A DNA stretch of 64,000 nt, taken from Leptospirales bacterium (GTDB taxonomy: Bacteria; Spirochaetota; Leptospiria; Leptospirales; Leptospiraceae). The notes below the pieces were generated by a model. That model saw only the letters and a program-made list of their open reading frames with translations, ran no database searches and had not been told where the DNA came from. The stretch covers positions 34,372 through 98,371 of the forward strand of contig JAAFIR010000018.1 in NCBI GenBank assembly GCA_013297885.1, given 5' to 3'. Below are positions 1 through 7,302 of this stretch, piece by piece (the first letter of the stretch is position 1; each line of letters opens with the position of its first letter). The translations under genes and the position numbers were made by a program.

Positions 1-88
1 GGTCAAATTTTTAAGACAAAAGATGATTCAAAACCATTTTGAAGGTTTTGAATCGCTTAAAAATTTGACCCCGATTCGATCTGCTTTT
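1..88 (-). repeat. Truncated copy of the interspersed three-stem repeat element
   Basis: A long hairpin, with arms GGTCAAATTTTTAAG at 1-15 and CTTAAAAATTTGACC at 57-71 and an inner inverted repeat GATTCAAAACC/GGTTTTGAATC, is followed by a degenerate box-1 sequence read on the minus strand (71-86). This matches the P3 hairpin plus box 1 of the element family seen elsewhere in the window. The rest of the element would lie before position 1. Confidence 0.5.
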
Positions 89-189
89 TAGGTTAGCTTT
101 TTTTCTCTTAAAAATAAAAACAAAGGTAAAGCAGAAGAAACACCTGCAAAAAATAATGCAATATAACAATGTATGATTTTTGATTGACA
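88..189 (-). pseudogene. C-terminal remnant of a membrane protein
   Basis: On the minus strand one frame reads IIHCYIALFFAGVSSALPL followed by FLFLREKKLT and a stop at 88-90. A hydrophobic segment closed by a basic tail is what the end of a polytopic transporter looks like. No start or upstream part is present; the sequence beyond about 189 has no matching frame. It is probably debris of a lost gene. The call rests only on the translated fragment, and the family is not identified. Confidence 0.35.
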
Positions 190-245
190 GAATAAAAAAA
201 AATATTTAAGATATTAGTGCTGAATAATTTTTATGGAGGCTAAGA

Positions 246-818
246 ATGTTTACGATTCAAAAAAATGAACCAAGATATATTGGATTAAAAGTTACAAACG
301 AAGAATACATAAAACTTGAAGATGATGGTTTTAAATATGATATGATTAAAGGAGTTTTACATTTGGCACCAAGTCCCTTTTCCCCACATTCTTATATTCA
401 AACAATTTTATCAGTAGAATTAGCTGAATTTGTTCTCAAAAAAAAATTAGGTATTGTATTTCAAGAATTAGATGTTCATCTTCCAGATGGAGGAGATGTT
501 TTAAGACCAGACATCACAGTTGTTTTAAAAGAGAATAAACAAATCATAAAAAATTGGATTTTTGGAACACCTGATTTAGTTTGTGAAGTATTAAGCGAAT
601 CCACAAAAGAAAGAGATTTGAAGGACAAAGCAGAAAGATATTTAAAAAATGGTGTAAAAGAATATTGGATAATTGAACCAATTGAAAAATGGATGGAAGT
701 TTGGATTAACAAAAAAGATTTTTGGGAAAAAAAGAAAGCTGAAGTTTTATCAAGTGAAATTTTAAAAGGATTTTCTATTGATACAAAAAACTTTTTTAAA
801 GATATTTGGGAAGAATAG
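246..818 (+). CDS. Uma2 family endonuclease-like protein (DUF820)
   Basis: A 190-residue protein of the Uma2/DUF820 family, which has a PD-(D/E)XK nuclease fold. Visible hallmarks are RPDITVV (about 88-94), the CEVLSEST segment (about 113-120), then KDKAERYLKNGVKEYWIIEP (about 126-145), matching the D...E-x-K arrangement. A good Shine-Dalgarno GGAGG lies 6 bases before the ATG. It stands alone, with no partner nuclease or methylase. Family members are often present in many copies in spirochaete and cyanobacterial genomes, and their biological role is not settled; nuclease activity is inferred from the fold. Confidence 0.85.
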   Translation: MFTIQKNEPRYIGLKVTNEEYIKLEDDGFKYDMIKGVLHLAPSPFSPHSYIQTILSVELAEFVLKKKLGIVFQELDVHLPDGGDVLRPDITVVLKENKQIIKNWIFGTPDLVCEVLSESTKERDLKDKAERYLKNGVKEYWIIEPIEKWMEVWINKKDFWEKKKAEVLSSEILKGFSIDTKNFFKDIWEE

Positions 819-846
819 TTTTTCTCTAGGATGTAATACTAGTTCA

Positions 847-1671
847 TCAATTTTTATCTTCCAATTTTAAAAATTTATTTTCATCACAATCAAAATAATA
901 AGTTTCTAGTTTGTTTTGTGAACTAGAATTTGGAAGTTGTTTTAAAATCAGTTGATTACATTTTCCAAGTTTACTCACTGACAAAGAAAAATCTGAAACA
1001 TCAGAAATAAGTTGAAATTGATTTGGATTGTTTTTATCTTGAAGGTATAGAACAAACTGAGTATGCACTCTTAAGCTTTCTTCTAGTAAAATATCTAATT
1101 TATTATCGTTATTAAAATTTCCAATATAAAACCGAAATGCACCTTCTTCAAATTCTCTTAATAGTTGAAATTTATCTCTTTGAACTAAGTATAAAAAAGT
1201 TCTAGAAGTATAAGAAAAATCTGATCCTTCACCACTATGATAAATTCTCAACATTGCTAAATTATCTTGAATTAATAATTCTTGAGCCTCAATATAATTA
1301 ATTTTTTCATAACGATTCATTTCAACAGAAATTGCTTTTCGAATAAAATCTGTTTTTACTGTCCCTTTGAAATTTCCTGTAAGTTTAACTGTAAATCCTG
1401 AAAAAATAAATCCTTCTAGATTTTGAAATTTTACTTTCCACCAAAACCCAGATAGATTTTCTATAACCTCACCACTTCTTTCTACTTTGGAAATAATTTT
1501 TAGTTTTGTTTCATTTGGAATTAAAAATAAATTTTTACTTTTTTTATCTGGTTTTTCTCTTAGTACTAATCCTGATTTGGAAAAAACTAGAACTTCATCA
1601 TTTGGTTTTAAATCATTTGAGTATAAATTGTTTAAAAAAAATAAAATTAAAATCAAAAATTGTTTTTTCAT
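847..1671 (-). CDS. Exported SH3-like domain protein
   Basis: 274 residues from the chosen start. The open frame extends further upstream to 1893, but the signal peptide MKKQFLILILFFLNNLYS begins at the ATG at 1671, so the longer version is unlikely. Residues about 20-110 (DEVLVFSKSGLVLREKP ... GFWWKVKFQNLEGFIFSGF) have the spacing of a bacterial SH3 (SH3b) domain, including the W-x-x-V and G-x-I/V segments. The remaining C-terminal part (about 115-274) is rich in beta-type segments and resembles periplasmic proteins that monitor a stored value, but I do not recognise a family. Likely periplasmic or surface located. No strong ribosome-binding site is visible. Confidence 0.6.
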   Translation of the reverse strand: MKKQFLILILFFLNNLYSNDLKPNDEVLVFSKSGLVLREKPDKKSKNLFLIPNETKLKIISKVERSGEVIENLSGFWWKVKFQNLEGFIFSGFTVKLTGNFKGTVKTDFIRKAISVEMNRYEKINYIEAQELLIQDNLAMLRIYHSGEGSDFSYTSRTFLYLVQRDKFQLLREFEEGAFRFYIGNFNNDNKLDILLEESLRVHTQFVLYLQDKNNPNQFQLISDVSDFSLSVSKLGKCNQLILKQLPNSSSQNKLETYYFDCDENKFLKLEDKN

Positions 1672-1774
1672 GATTATCAATTTATTTTGATCTGCTTTAA
1701 ATTTCAATATACAAATTGAATAAAAAATATAAATTTCTTCTTGCAAATTTTTTAATTTTTGTTTTAATTCTCCA

Positions 1775-2143
1775 ATGACAAAATGGCAACCCATTTCTTT
1801 AAGTGAACTGAACAAAGAAATCCAAAAAACTGAACAAGGGTTAGAAGGTGAACTTATTAACTTTTGGAAATTGATAAAAATTGAACCGATCAAATGGGCA
1901 GAAAAAGATTATGGTGATGAAGGTGGAGGATTTTGGGTTGTAGCAATTTGTGGAACCAAAGTTATTTGGTACAATGATATTGAAGAAGGTTTTAATATTT
2001 CAGATTACAAAACTTTTGGACAAATTGATGAATATTATTCTAATCAAGATGAACTTAGATTTAGATTAATTGATTTGTTTAATGTGCTAAAATTTGGTGG
2101 TGATTTAAATGGTCAAAGAGGAAAACCGGAAAATAGGGAGTAA
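1775..2143 (+). CDS. Hypothetical protein
   Basis: 122 residues, acidic and rich in Trp and Gly (DYGDEGGGFWVVAICGTKVIWYNDIEEGF), with no signal peptide and no membrane segment. This composition recalls small immunity-type or SMI1/KNR4-like cytosolic proteins, but no diagnostic motif is visible and no toxin gene is adjacent. It diverges from the SH3 protein gene with about 100 bases between the starts. The start ATG has no clear ribosome-binding site. Function unknown. Confidence 0.5.
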   Translation: MTKWQPISLSELNKEIQKTEQGLEGELINFWKLIKIEPIKWAEKDYGDEGGGFWVVAICGTKVIWYNDIEEGFNISDYKTFGQIDEYYSNQDELRFRLIDLFNVLKFGGDLNGQRGKPENRE

Positions 2144-2214
2144 AACAGTACTACACCAAATAATGATTTAATAAAAATAATTGTAAATTATTTATTTTAA
2201 CATTAACCTAACAC

Positions 2215-2595
2215 TCAAGCTAAAGATTTTAATTTATAATCTTTGATTAAAATATCAGTTGGGATTTTTAATTCTTTATTTAGAATTCTAATCATATTTA
2301 AAGAAAGTTTTCTTTTTTTCTCTAAAATTTCTGATGCACGACTTCTACCACCGAGCCATTTTCCCAAATCTACTTTTTTTAAACCTAGCTCATCCATTTT
2401 GTATTTGATAGTTTCGATTGGATCTGGTGAACTAATTGGATAATTTTTTTCTTCATAATTTTCTACAAGAGTAATTAAAATATCTAAACTATCATATTCG
2501 ATTGTTTTTGGTTTAGAATCCCATAAATGATCTATTTGTTTCAATGCGTTTGTATAATCTTTTTTTGTTCTGATTGGTTTTAAAATTAAGTTCAT
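2215..2595 (-). CDS. higA: HigA-type antitoxin (helix-turn-helix)
   Basis: 126 residues. The C-terminal half (about 62-120) carries a helix-turn-helix of the HigA/COG5499 kind: ETIKYKMDELGLKKVDLGKW then GGRSRASEILEKKRKLSLNM, with the family's G-x-(R/K)-S-R-x-S-E-I-L signature. The N-terminal part binds the toxin in known systems. Its ATG directly follows the stop of the toxin gene (TGA then ATG, no spacer), and an AGGAG lies inside the last toxin codons, so translation is coupled. It is expected to neutralise the upstream HigB-like toxin and repress the operon. Confidence 0.85.
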   Translation of the reverse strand: MNLILKPIRTKKDYTNALKQIDHLWDSKPKTIEYDSLDILITLVENYEEKNYPISSPDPIETIKYKMDELGLKKVDLGKWLGGRSRASEILEKKRKLSLNMIRILNKELKIPTDILIKDYKLKSLA

Positions 2596-2901
2596 TCAAA
2601 TCTCCTCTGCATCAATTAAATCATATTCTTCGTGAGTTCCTACAAATCGAATAAAAATAGTTTTTAAATTATAATGAATTTTTACAATTAATCTATATTT
2701 ATTTCCATGAATATTAAAAACGACTCTATTATTTTTTAATATACTTGCATTTTTAAATTTACTTTTAACATCAGTAGGTGAATTCCAATTTGCTTTCAAA
2801 GCTTCCTTGAACCAAATTTCTAAAGCGATTTTAGAATCCTTAAAATTTGGGTTTTCATAAAATTCCTTAATAGTTTTTCTGGAAATCACTCGCATAGTCA
2901 T
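2596..2901 (-). CDS. higB: HigB family mRNA interferase toxin
   Basis: 101 residues. The sequence MRVISRKTIKEFYE, AKANWNSPTDVKSKFKNASI, VVFNIHGNKYRLIVKIHYN and IFIRFVGTHEEYDLID follows the PF09907/COG4680 HigB-type family along its full length, including the N-x-x-R-L-x-x-x-I core and the F-x-G-T-H-x-E-Y-D end. In known members the protein cleaves translating mRNA on the ribosome. Gene order is toxin first, antitoxin second, as is usual for hig loci. The annotated start is MTMRV; the second Met is an equally possible start. Confidence 0.85.
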   Translation of the reverse strand: MTMRVISRKTIKEFYENPNFKDSKIALEIWFKEALKANWNSPTDVKSKFKNASILKNNRVVFNIHGNKYRLIVKIHYNLKTIFIRFVGTHEEYDLIDAEEI

Positions 2902-3018
2902 TTTTAAATGTTACCAAAATGGTTGCAAGTAAAATTCATTTGTTTAAATAAAATAATCGAATATTTAAAGCTCAATTTAAAAGATATTATTCTTATCTAT
3001 AAAAATTTTTCAAGTCGA

Positions 3019-3195
3019 GCGAAAGGGATTGAAGCGTTTCTGTATAGCCTCGGGTTTTAACCCGAGGATTCAGAAGTAGCTGAAAGCCCGGTTTTTTTTT
3101 GTAGAGAACACATTTTGACAGCTGATAGCTACCAGCTGTTCAGTGGGTTGAAACCCACTGTCTTTTGGATTGTCTCTACAAAAAAAAATTCGCCC
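3019..3195 (+). repeat. Three-stem repeat element, copy A (full)
   Basis: P1 GCGAA at 3019-3023 pairs with TTCGC at 3189-3193. P2 GGGATT at 3025-3030 pairs with AAGCCC at 3084-3089 apart from one A.G mismatch. P3 is a GC-containing hairpin with arms CCTCGGG/CCCGAGG. P4 begins TTTGTAGAGA and closes with TCTCTACAAA, and its loop holds a further hairpin around 3148-3165. The element lies between the divergently placed hig operon and the lipoprotein run. Confidence 0.85.
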
Positions 3196-3274
3196 AAAAG
3201 AAAAACAGAAAATTTCATATTGGATAATTATAAAAAATATTGACTACACTTTTAATTCAAATTTTATTCAAATC

Positions 3275-3706
3275 ATGAAACTAACAATTTTGATAATGAC
3301 AATTTTTTTGGGTCAATGTGCGTTCCCACATAAATATACTTTGGGTGACATTGACAACACATCTTCTGGACGAAAACCATTTAAAATCATGTTAAGCGAA
3401 CGTGGTTATGATTTTGGTGAAGGCGTAACTATTGCACAAGCTGGTTTGTATTTGGCAAATAAGGAAGGAAATGTTGAAGCAATTCGTGATCTTCAATATG
3501 TGAAACTTGTTTTAGATTTGATGACAATGGGTCCAGTCACTGGTAGAAAAGTTTTTAACTCTAAATATGCTGATAATTTAACAGAGATTATATTTCAACA
3601 TTGCAAATCTGGTAAGTTTGTAAATTTGAGACAATATAGAGAGTCTGCAGTTTACCCAGTTGTAAGTGGGGAAATTATTAGAATACAAGGAGACTGCCTT
3701 GATTAA
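3275..3706 (+). CDS. Small lipoprotein, first of a tandem family of three
   Basis: 143 residues. The frame stays open upstream into repeat copy A, but the ATG at 3275 starts a proper lipoprotein signal (MKLTILIMTIFLGQC, Cys about 15). The C-terminal region (LTEIIFQHCKSGKFVN ... IIRIQGDCLD) shares the pattern C-x-(S/D/K)-G-(K/E) ... G-x-C with the two downstream genes, so the three appear to be diverged duplicates. Probably anchored to a membrane by the acylated Cys. Family resemblance to TRL-like lipoproteins is suspected but not certain; function unknown. Confidence 0.7.
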   Translation: MKLTILIMTIFLGQCAFPHKYTLGDIDNTSSGRKPFKIMLSERGYDFGEGVTIAQAGLYLANKEGNVEAIRDLQYVKLVLDLMTMGPVTGRKVFNSKYADNLTEIIFQHCKSGKFVNLRQYRESAVYPVVSGEIIRIQGDCLD

Positions 3707-4010
3707 ATTTTATAAACTATTTATTCTACTTAGCCTGAGTATTTTAATGAATTGTGTGCAGTTACAATCTATTTCAATTAATCCTGTTCCAATTCCTTCT
3801 GAAAGAAATAAACCTATTGAATCAGAAGTGAGTCGTTTGGTTTTTTTAGGATTTAATTTTGATAATGATTTTTTAAACGAACTTCCAGAAGAATTAAAGA
3901 AAAAATGCCCTGACGGAAAAATTAAAGGAATCGTGACTAAGTTTGAAACAGTTCATTATTTTTTATTTCATAAATATGTCATTAAAGCAAAAGGATATTG
4001 TGTAAAATGA
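3699..4010 (+). CDS. Small lipoprotein, second of the tandem family
   Basis: 103 residues using a TTG start at 3699, which overlaps the end of the previous gene by 8 bases. This start is chosen because AAGGAG lies 6 bases upstream and because it yields a compact lipoprotein signal, IKFYKLFILLSLSILMNC. A GTG start at 3666 is possible but adds a polar stretch before the signal. The mature part reads SRLVFLGFNFDND ... LKKKCPDGKIKGI ... AKGYCVK, matching the next gene closely in spacing. Function unknown. Confidence 0.7.
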   Translation: MIKFYKLFILLSLSILMNCVQLQSISINPVPIPSERNKPIESEVSRLVFLGFNFDNDFLNELPEELKKKCPDGKIKGIVTKFETVHYFLFHKYVIKAKGYCVK

Positions 4011-4342
4011 AAATTTTTCTAATGCTCACAATTCTTTATGTAAACTGTATGTCTTCAATTCATCAATTTTCTCAATCAGATGTATTGATGATTCAAGATT
4101 ATACTTCTTCAAAAAAAATTGAATCAGAATCAGAACAATTTACATTTTTAGGATTTGTATATGATACTAATTATGTAGAACAAGCTGTTGAAAAATTAAT
4201 TGAACAATGTCCAAAAGGTGAAGTGGATAAAATCGGAACTGTTTTTAAAACTGAACTTGGTATTTTATCTTGGACAAATAAAATTAAACTAACTGGTTAT
4301 TGTGTTGATTCCAATTTGAATTCCAAAGAATCAAAAAAATAA
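4007..4342 (+). CDS. Small lipoprotein, third of the tandem family
   Basis: 111 residues; the ATG overlaps the preceding stop (ATGA), showing coupled translation. Signal MKIFLMLTILYVNC ends in a lipobox Cys. The mature region EQFTFLGFVYDTNYVEQAVE, LIEQCPKGEVDKIGTVFKT and KLTGYCVD follows the same plan as the previous gene: FLGF, then CPxG(K/E), then GYC. The two conserved Cys could form a disulphide in the envelope (inference). Resembles TRL-like family lipoproteins; function unknown. Confidence 0.7.
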   Translation: MKIFLMLTILYVNCMSSIHQFSQSDVLMIQDYTSSKKIESESEQFTFLGFVYDTNYVEQAVEKLIEQCPKGEVDKIGTVFKTELGILSWTNKIKLTGYCVDSNLNSKESKK

Positions 4343-4709
4343 CTTAGAAACAAAATGAAGGATGAAGAGTTTTAATATTTTTTAAAGCTTTTCATTCTTC
4401 GAGGAATTTTTATATTTCAAGCTCTCTGCTCTTGTCATTTTTTTAGACAACAAATATTGCCTCTCGTTTTGAAGCTCGGCAATTGCTTAAAAATTTGCCA
4501 TGGTTTAGTCGCTAGGAATCAGAAGGATTTGGGAGGAATTCTATCTGATTTTTGGTGTTGAATTTGAATAATTTACAAAGTTTAAATTTTTGCAGTTATC
4601 TCTTATACTGCTGAAAGTATTTAAATCAAAAAAAAATTAAAAAAATATTATAACTTTTTTTCTTTACTATTTTTTTTAAGTTAGTTTTTTAAAATTTCAG
4701 AATTTTAAA
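4343..4709 (+). other. Gene-free region with degenerate hairpins
   Basis: No open frame with protein character is visible. The stretch 4420-4520 holds imperfect inverted repeats, for example GGCAATTGCTT facing AAAAATTTGCC, and TCAGAAGGATTTGG facing TCTGATTTTTGG. These could be a badly decayed copy of the three-stem element, but boxes 1 to 3 cannot be placed with confidence. From 4560 onward the sequence is plain AT-rich DNA. Confidence 0.4.
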
Positions 4710-4937
4710 TCAACTTTGTAAATCTAAAATGGAGCCTTTAAATAGATTATTTTTTTTGGAATCCTGTTTGTTTTGTTTTTCTTTAAATTCTTTAAAAGCA
4801 CTTTGGTTAAAATAATTATCGTTTGAATAAATTTTATTTACCTGTTCAATAGGTATATAGTTTAGAGGAGGTTTTACATACAAATGTGGTTCTACTATTG
4901 GAAAAGAAACCTTTTGGACACCTTCATTAAAATTCAT
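4710..4937 (-). CDS. Small hypothetical protein
   Basis: 75 residues from the ATG at 4937, preceded by GAGGGAAATGCA, which offers a ribosome-binding site; the frame itself opens at 4970. The protein is hydrophilic, with a Pro/Tyr-rich first half (EPHLYVKPPLNYIPIEQVNK) and a basic second half (KEFKEKQNKQDSKKNN). No signal peptide or membrane segment. It diverges from the holA-like gene with very little space between, so the two may share a promoter region. Function unknown. Confidence 0.5.
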   Translation of the reverse strand: MNFNEGVQKVSFPIVEPHLYVKPPLNYIPIEQVNKIYSNDNYFNQSAFKEFKEKQNKQDSKKNNLFKGSILDLQS

Positions 4938-4974
4938 TGCATTTCCCTCTTTGTAAAAAATATTGTACACAGAT

Positions 4975-6084
4975 ATGGTAGAAAAACAAGCAAAAAAAAA
5001 TGAAATTCAGGAGTTTAAAAATTTTTCTGAAGTTTTAGATTTGACTACTGAAAAAAAGTCTTTTCCCAAAATTTTTTTTTATGTCTCAGAAGATTCATTT
5101 GAATTTGATTTAATAACTGATTTGTACAGAAATTTTTACCAAAAACAAAATCAACCTTATGAGGTTATTGTTTATGTTGCTGAGGGTGGAGATTTTGAAA
5201 AACTATATTCTGAAATTTTTAATTTGAGTATGTTTTCACAAAATAAACTCTTAATTATCAGATCAGGAACAGATTTTTTTAAACCATTTTTAACTGCTTC
5301 AAAAAAAGAAGAATTTGAAACTTTTAAAAAATCAATTCCAAATATTCCAGAAGGAATTTCTATATTAATTCATTATGATTCAAAAGAAATTCCAGCAAAA
5401 CTCGGACAATTATTTATTCAAAAATATTCTGTATTAAAAAATAGAAACTTGTATGCTGATGAAAGATTACCAAGTTTAGAAAGCATTTTAAGATCTGAAA
5501 AAGTGAACATGGATTTGGAAGCCAAAGAAGAATTTCTTCACCGCATACATCCAAACACTGGAGCTTATACTAAATCTATTCGCAAATTAAAATCAATCTT
5601 ATTCAAAAAAGATTTTGTAATAAAAGATGTTGAAGATGTTTTATTTAACCAATCAGATTTTAATCCTTTTTATGCTGTGGATTATTTATTTAAAGTTCAG
5701 AAGTATGAATTTTTTAAAGAAATTTCAAAAATAAAAATTGGAAATAGTGGACAGCCAGAAATTTTATCTTTTTTAAATACATGTTTAAATAGAGCTAACG
5801 AAGTAAAAAAAGCTACTATTTTATTTACTAGATTTCAGGGATTAAACCAAGACCATGAGTTTTTTAGTTTGATGGGATTTAGTTCCTATTCAGAAGGTAG
5901 GAAAAAATTTGTAAAATCCAGACTTCAGAAGGAATCCAGAGTTTTTAGTAAATTAATTCAAAAAAAATTATTTTTTTTGTTAAAAAATATCAACCTTAAA
6001 GTCAAAACCACAACTTCAATTGATAAATTTTTTCTTGGTTCTGAGTTCGAAAAAATATTTTTTACTTTAACTGAAACTTCTTAA
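4975..6084 (+). CDS. holA: Probable DNA polymerase III delta subunit
   Basis: 369 residues from the ATG at 4975 (a TTG 12 bases earlier is possible). The layout fits HolA, the clamp-loader wrench: an N-terminal segment FPKIFFYVSEDSFEFDLITD in place of the usual phe-phe-GED-x-F region, a middle segment IPNIPEGISILIHYDSKEIP like the delta subunit's degenerate AAA core, a helical lid with HRIHPNTGAYTKSIRKLKSI, and a helical C-terminal collar (PFYAVDYLFKVQKYEFFKEI). Delta subunits are very divergent, so the call is moderate. It would open the beta clamp as part of the replisome. Confidence 0.6.
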   Translation: MVEKQAKKNEIQEFKNFSEVLDLTTEKKSFPKIFFYVSEDSFEFDLITDLYRNFYQKQNQPYEVIVYVAEGGDFEKLYSEIFNLSMFSQNKLLIIRSGTDFFKPFLTASKKEEFETFKKSIPNIPEGISILIHYDSKEIPAKLGQLFIQKYSVLKNRNLYADERLPSLESILRSEKVNMDLEAKEEFLHRIHPNTGAYTKSIRKLKSILFKKDFVIKDVEDVLFNQSDFNPFYAVDYLFKVQKYEFFKEISKIKIGNSGQPEILSFLNTCLNRANEVKKATILFTRFQGLNQDHEFFSLMGFSSYSEGRKKFVKSRLQKESRVFSKLIQKKLFFLLKNINLKVKTTTSIDKFFLGSEFEKIFFTLTETS

Positions 6085-6155
6085 TAAAATTATGTCTCTT
6101 ACAGCTTATTTTTATTTAGCTGAATTTACTAAATACCGATTTTATTATAAAGAAT

Positions 6156-6359
6156 ATGAATATTAATTTTAAAGAGAAAAACCTATCTAAATTTCAAGAA
6201 AAAGATTTGTTATTTTTACACAAAAATTTAAATAAACTCGCATTAAACATTCAAGATTTGTTAAATGAAAAAGAAATTAAATTTAAAGATAATGTAATTC
6301 CCCTTTTCCCTAAAAAAACAAAAAAATTTAAAGAAACTCTTTTTGAAAAAGAATTCTAA
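6156..6359 (+). CDS. Small hypothetical protein
   Basis: 67 residues, mostly Lys, Asn, Leu and Glu: FKEKNLSKFQEKDLLFLHKN then LNKLALNIQDLLNEKEIKFK, predicted to be a single amphipathic helical hairpin followed by a short Pro-containing tail. It sits between the holA-like gene and the Mpo1-like gene on the same strand. No ribosome-binding site is evident, and such Lys/Asn-rich frames arise easily in AT-rich DNA, so this may not be a gene. Confidence 0.35.
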   Translation: MNINFKEKNLSKFQEKDLLFLHKNLNKLALNIQDLLNEKEIKFKDNVIPLFPKKTKKFKETLFEKEF

Positions 6360-6421
6360 ATCACAAAAAAAACTCTAGACTAAAATTTTTTTTATATTAT
6401 AATTCAAAAAGAGGTTTAGTT

Positions 6422-6931
6422 ATGACTAGTTTTAAAGATAGAATTGGCGGTTATGCTGCTTATCACAAACACCCAAAAAACAAATTTACACATTTATTCG
6501 GAGTGCCTATGGTTTTTTATTCACCATTAATTGCGCTCAATTGGATTCGGTTTGATATTGCAGGATATGATATCCCTCTTGGTTTAATAGTCCTTATTTC
6601 TATTATGGTATGGTATTTGACTCTTGATTTATTACTTGGTTTGATCATGGTTACTTTTTCAATACCTGCTTATTATTATTGTGATGTTGCTTCTAAAATA
6701 GAATTTAATTCTTCACTTGGAATTTTTATAACATTTACAATAATTGGCTGGGCGATTCAACTTGTGGGTCATTATTTTGAAGGAAGAAAACCTGCTCTTG
6801 CAGATAATTTAGTTCAGTCTCTAATGGGTCCACTTTTTATTGTATTAGAAATTTTATTTTTTTTCGGACTAAAAAAAGATTTAGAACAAGAAGTTCACAA
6901 AAGAGCATCTGAGTTCGTTTATCCAAATTAA
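6422..6931 (+). CDS. Mpo1-like (DUF962) membrane protein
   Basis: 169 residues. The N-terminal signature YHKHPKNKFTHLFGVPM (about 14-30) with its conserved His residues, several membrane segments between about 30 and 125, and the later GHYFEGRKPALADNL (about 116-130) identify the DUF962/Mpo1 family. Yeast Mpo1 is an Fe(II)-dependent dioxygenase that removes one carbon from 2-hydroxy fatty acids; the same histidines are visible here, so a related lipid-oxidation role is plausible. AGAGG 9 bases upstream supports the start. The gene is followed at once by repeat copy B. Confidence 0.85.
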   Translation: MTSFKDRIGGYAAYHKHPKNKFTHLFGVPMVFYSPLIALNWIRFDIAGYDIPLGLIVLISIMVWYLTLDLLLGLIMVTFSIPAYYYCDVASKIEFNSSLGIFITFTIIGWAIQLVGHYFEGRKPALADNLVQSLMGPLFIVLEILFFFGLKKDLEQEVHKRASEFVYPN

Positions 6932-6949
6932 TTTATTAGTTATAAATTT

Positions 6950-7097
6950 GGGCGAATTTTTTTTGTAGAGATAATTCTTAAGAAGCTTTCTAAATTACCT
7001 AACACAGTTCTCTACAAAAAAAACCGGGCTTTTCGCTACTTCTGAAACCTCGCGTTATAACACGAGGTAATTCAGAAACGCTACAATCCCTTTTCGC
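6950..7097 (-). repeat. Three-stem repeat element, copy B (full, reverse)
   Basis: Read on the minus strand: P1 GCGAA/TTCGC, P2 GGGATT/AAGCCC with the A.G mismatch, P3 TTTCTGAATTACCTCG paired with CGAGGTTTCAGAAG, and P4 with arms TTTGTAGAGA/TCTCTACAAA. The P3 and P4 arms match those of copy A although the loop sequences differ. It starts 19 bases after the stop of the Mpo1-like gene. Confidence 0.85.
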
Positions 7098-7200
7098 ATT
7101 CTGTTAAAAGAATTTTGTTGAAATGATTAAATTATGTATTCAATACTTTTGTCTTACGATACTATTGTTTAACAATAGTAAAAATTTTTTTAATACTATT

Positions 7201-7298
7201 GCGATAGTGATTAAAACGGTGTCAAAAAATTACGAATGTAATTTTTTGACAAGAGTTGAAAGCACGGTCGCAACTCGCTTAAGCAGTTGCGAATCGCT
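7201..7298 (+). repeat. Three-stem repeat element, copy C (short variant)
   Basis: P1 GCGAT at 7201 pairs with ATCGC near 7293-7297. P2 is GTGATT with AAGCAC, so the usual G-C pair is replaced by T-A while the A.G mismatch stays. P3 is GTCAAAAAATTAC/GTAATTTTTTGAC. P4 is short, with arms TCGCAACT/AGTTGCGA. It ends 5 bases before the stop codon of the convergent FecR-domain gene. Confidence 0.75.
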
Positions 7299-7302
7299 AA
7301 AA

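Noticed and set aside
847..1893. Long version of the SH3-like protein
   Set aside because: The upstream extension places about 74 unlikely residues before a clear signal peptide and overlaps the divergent gene at 1775.
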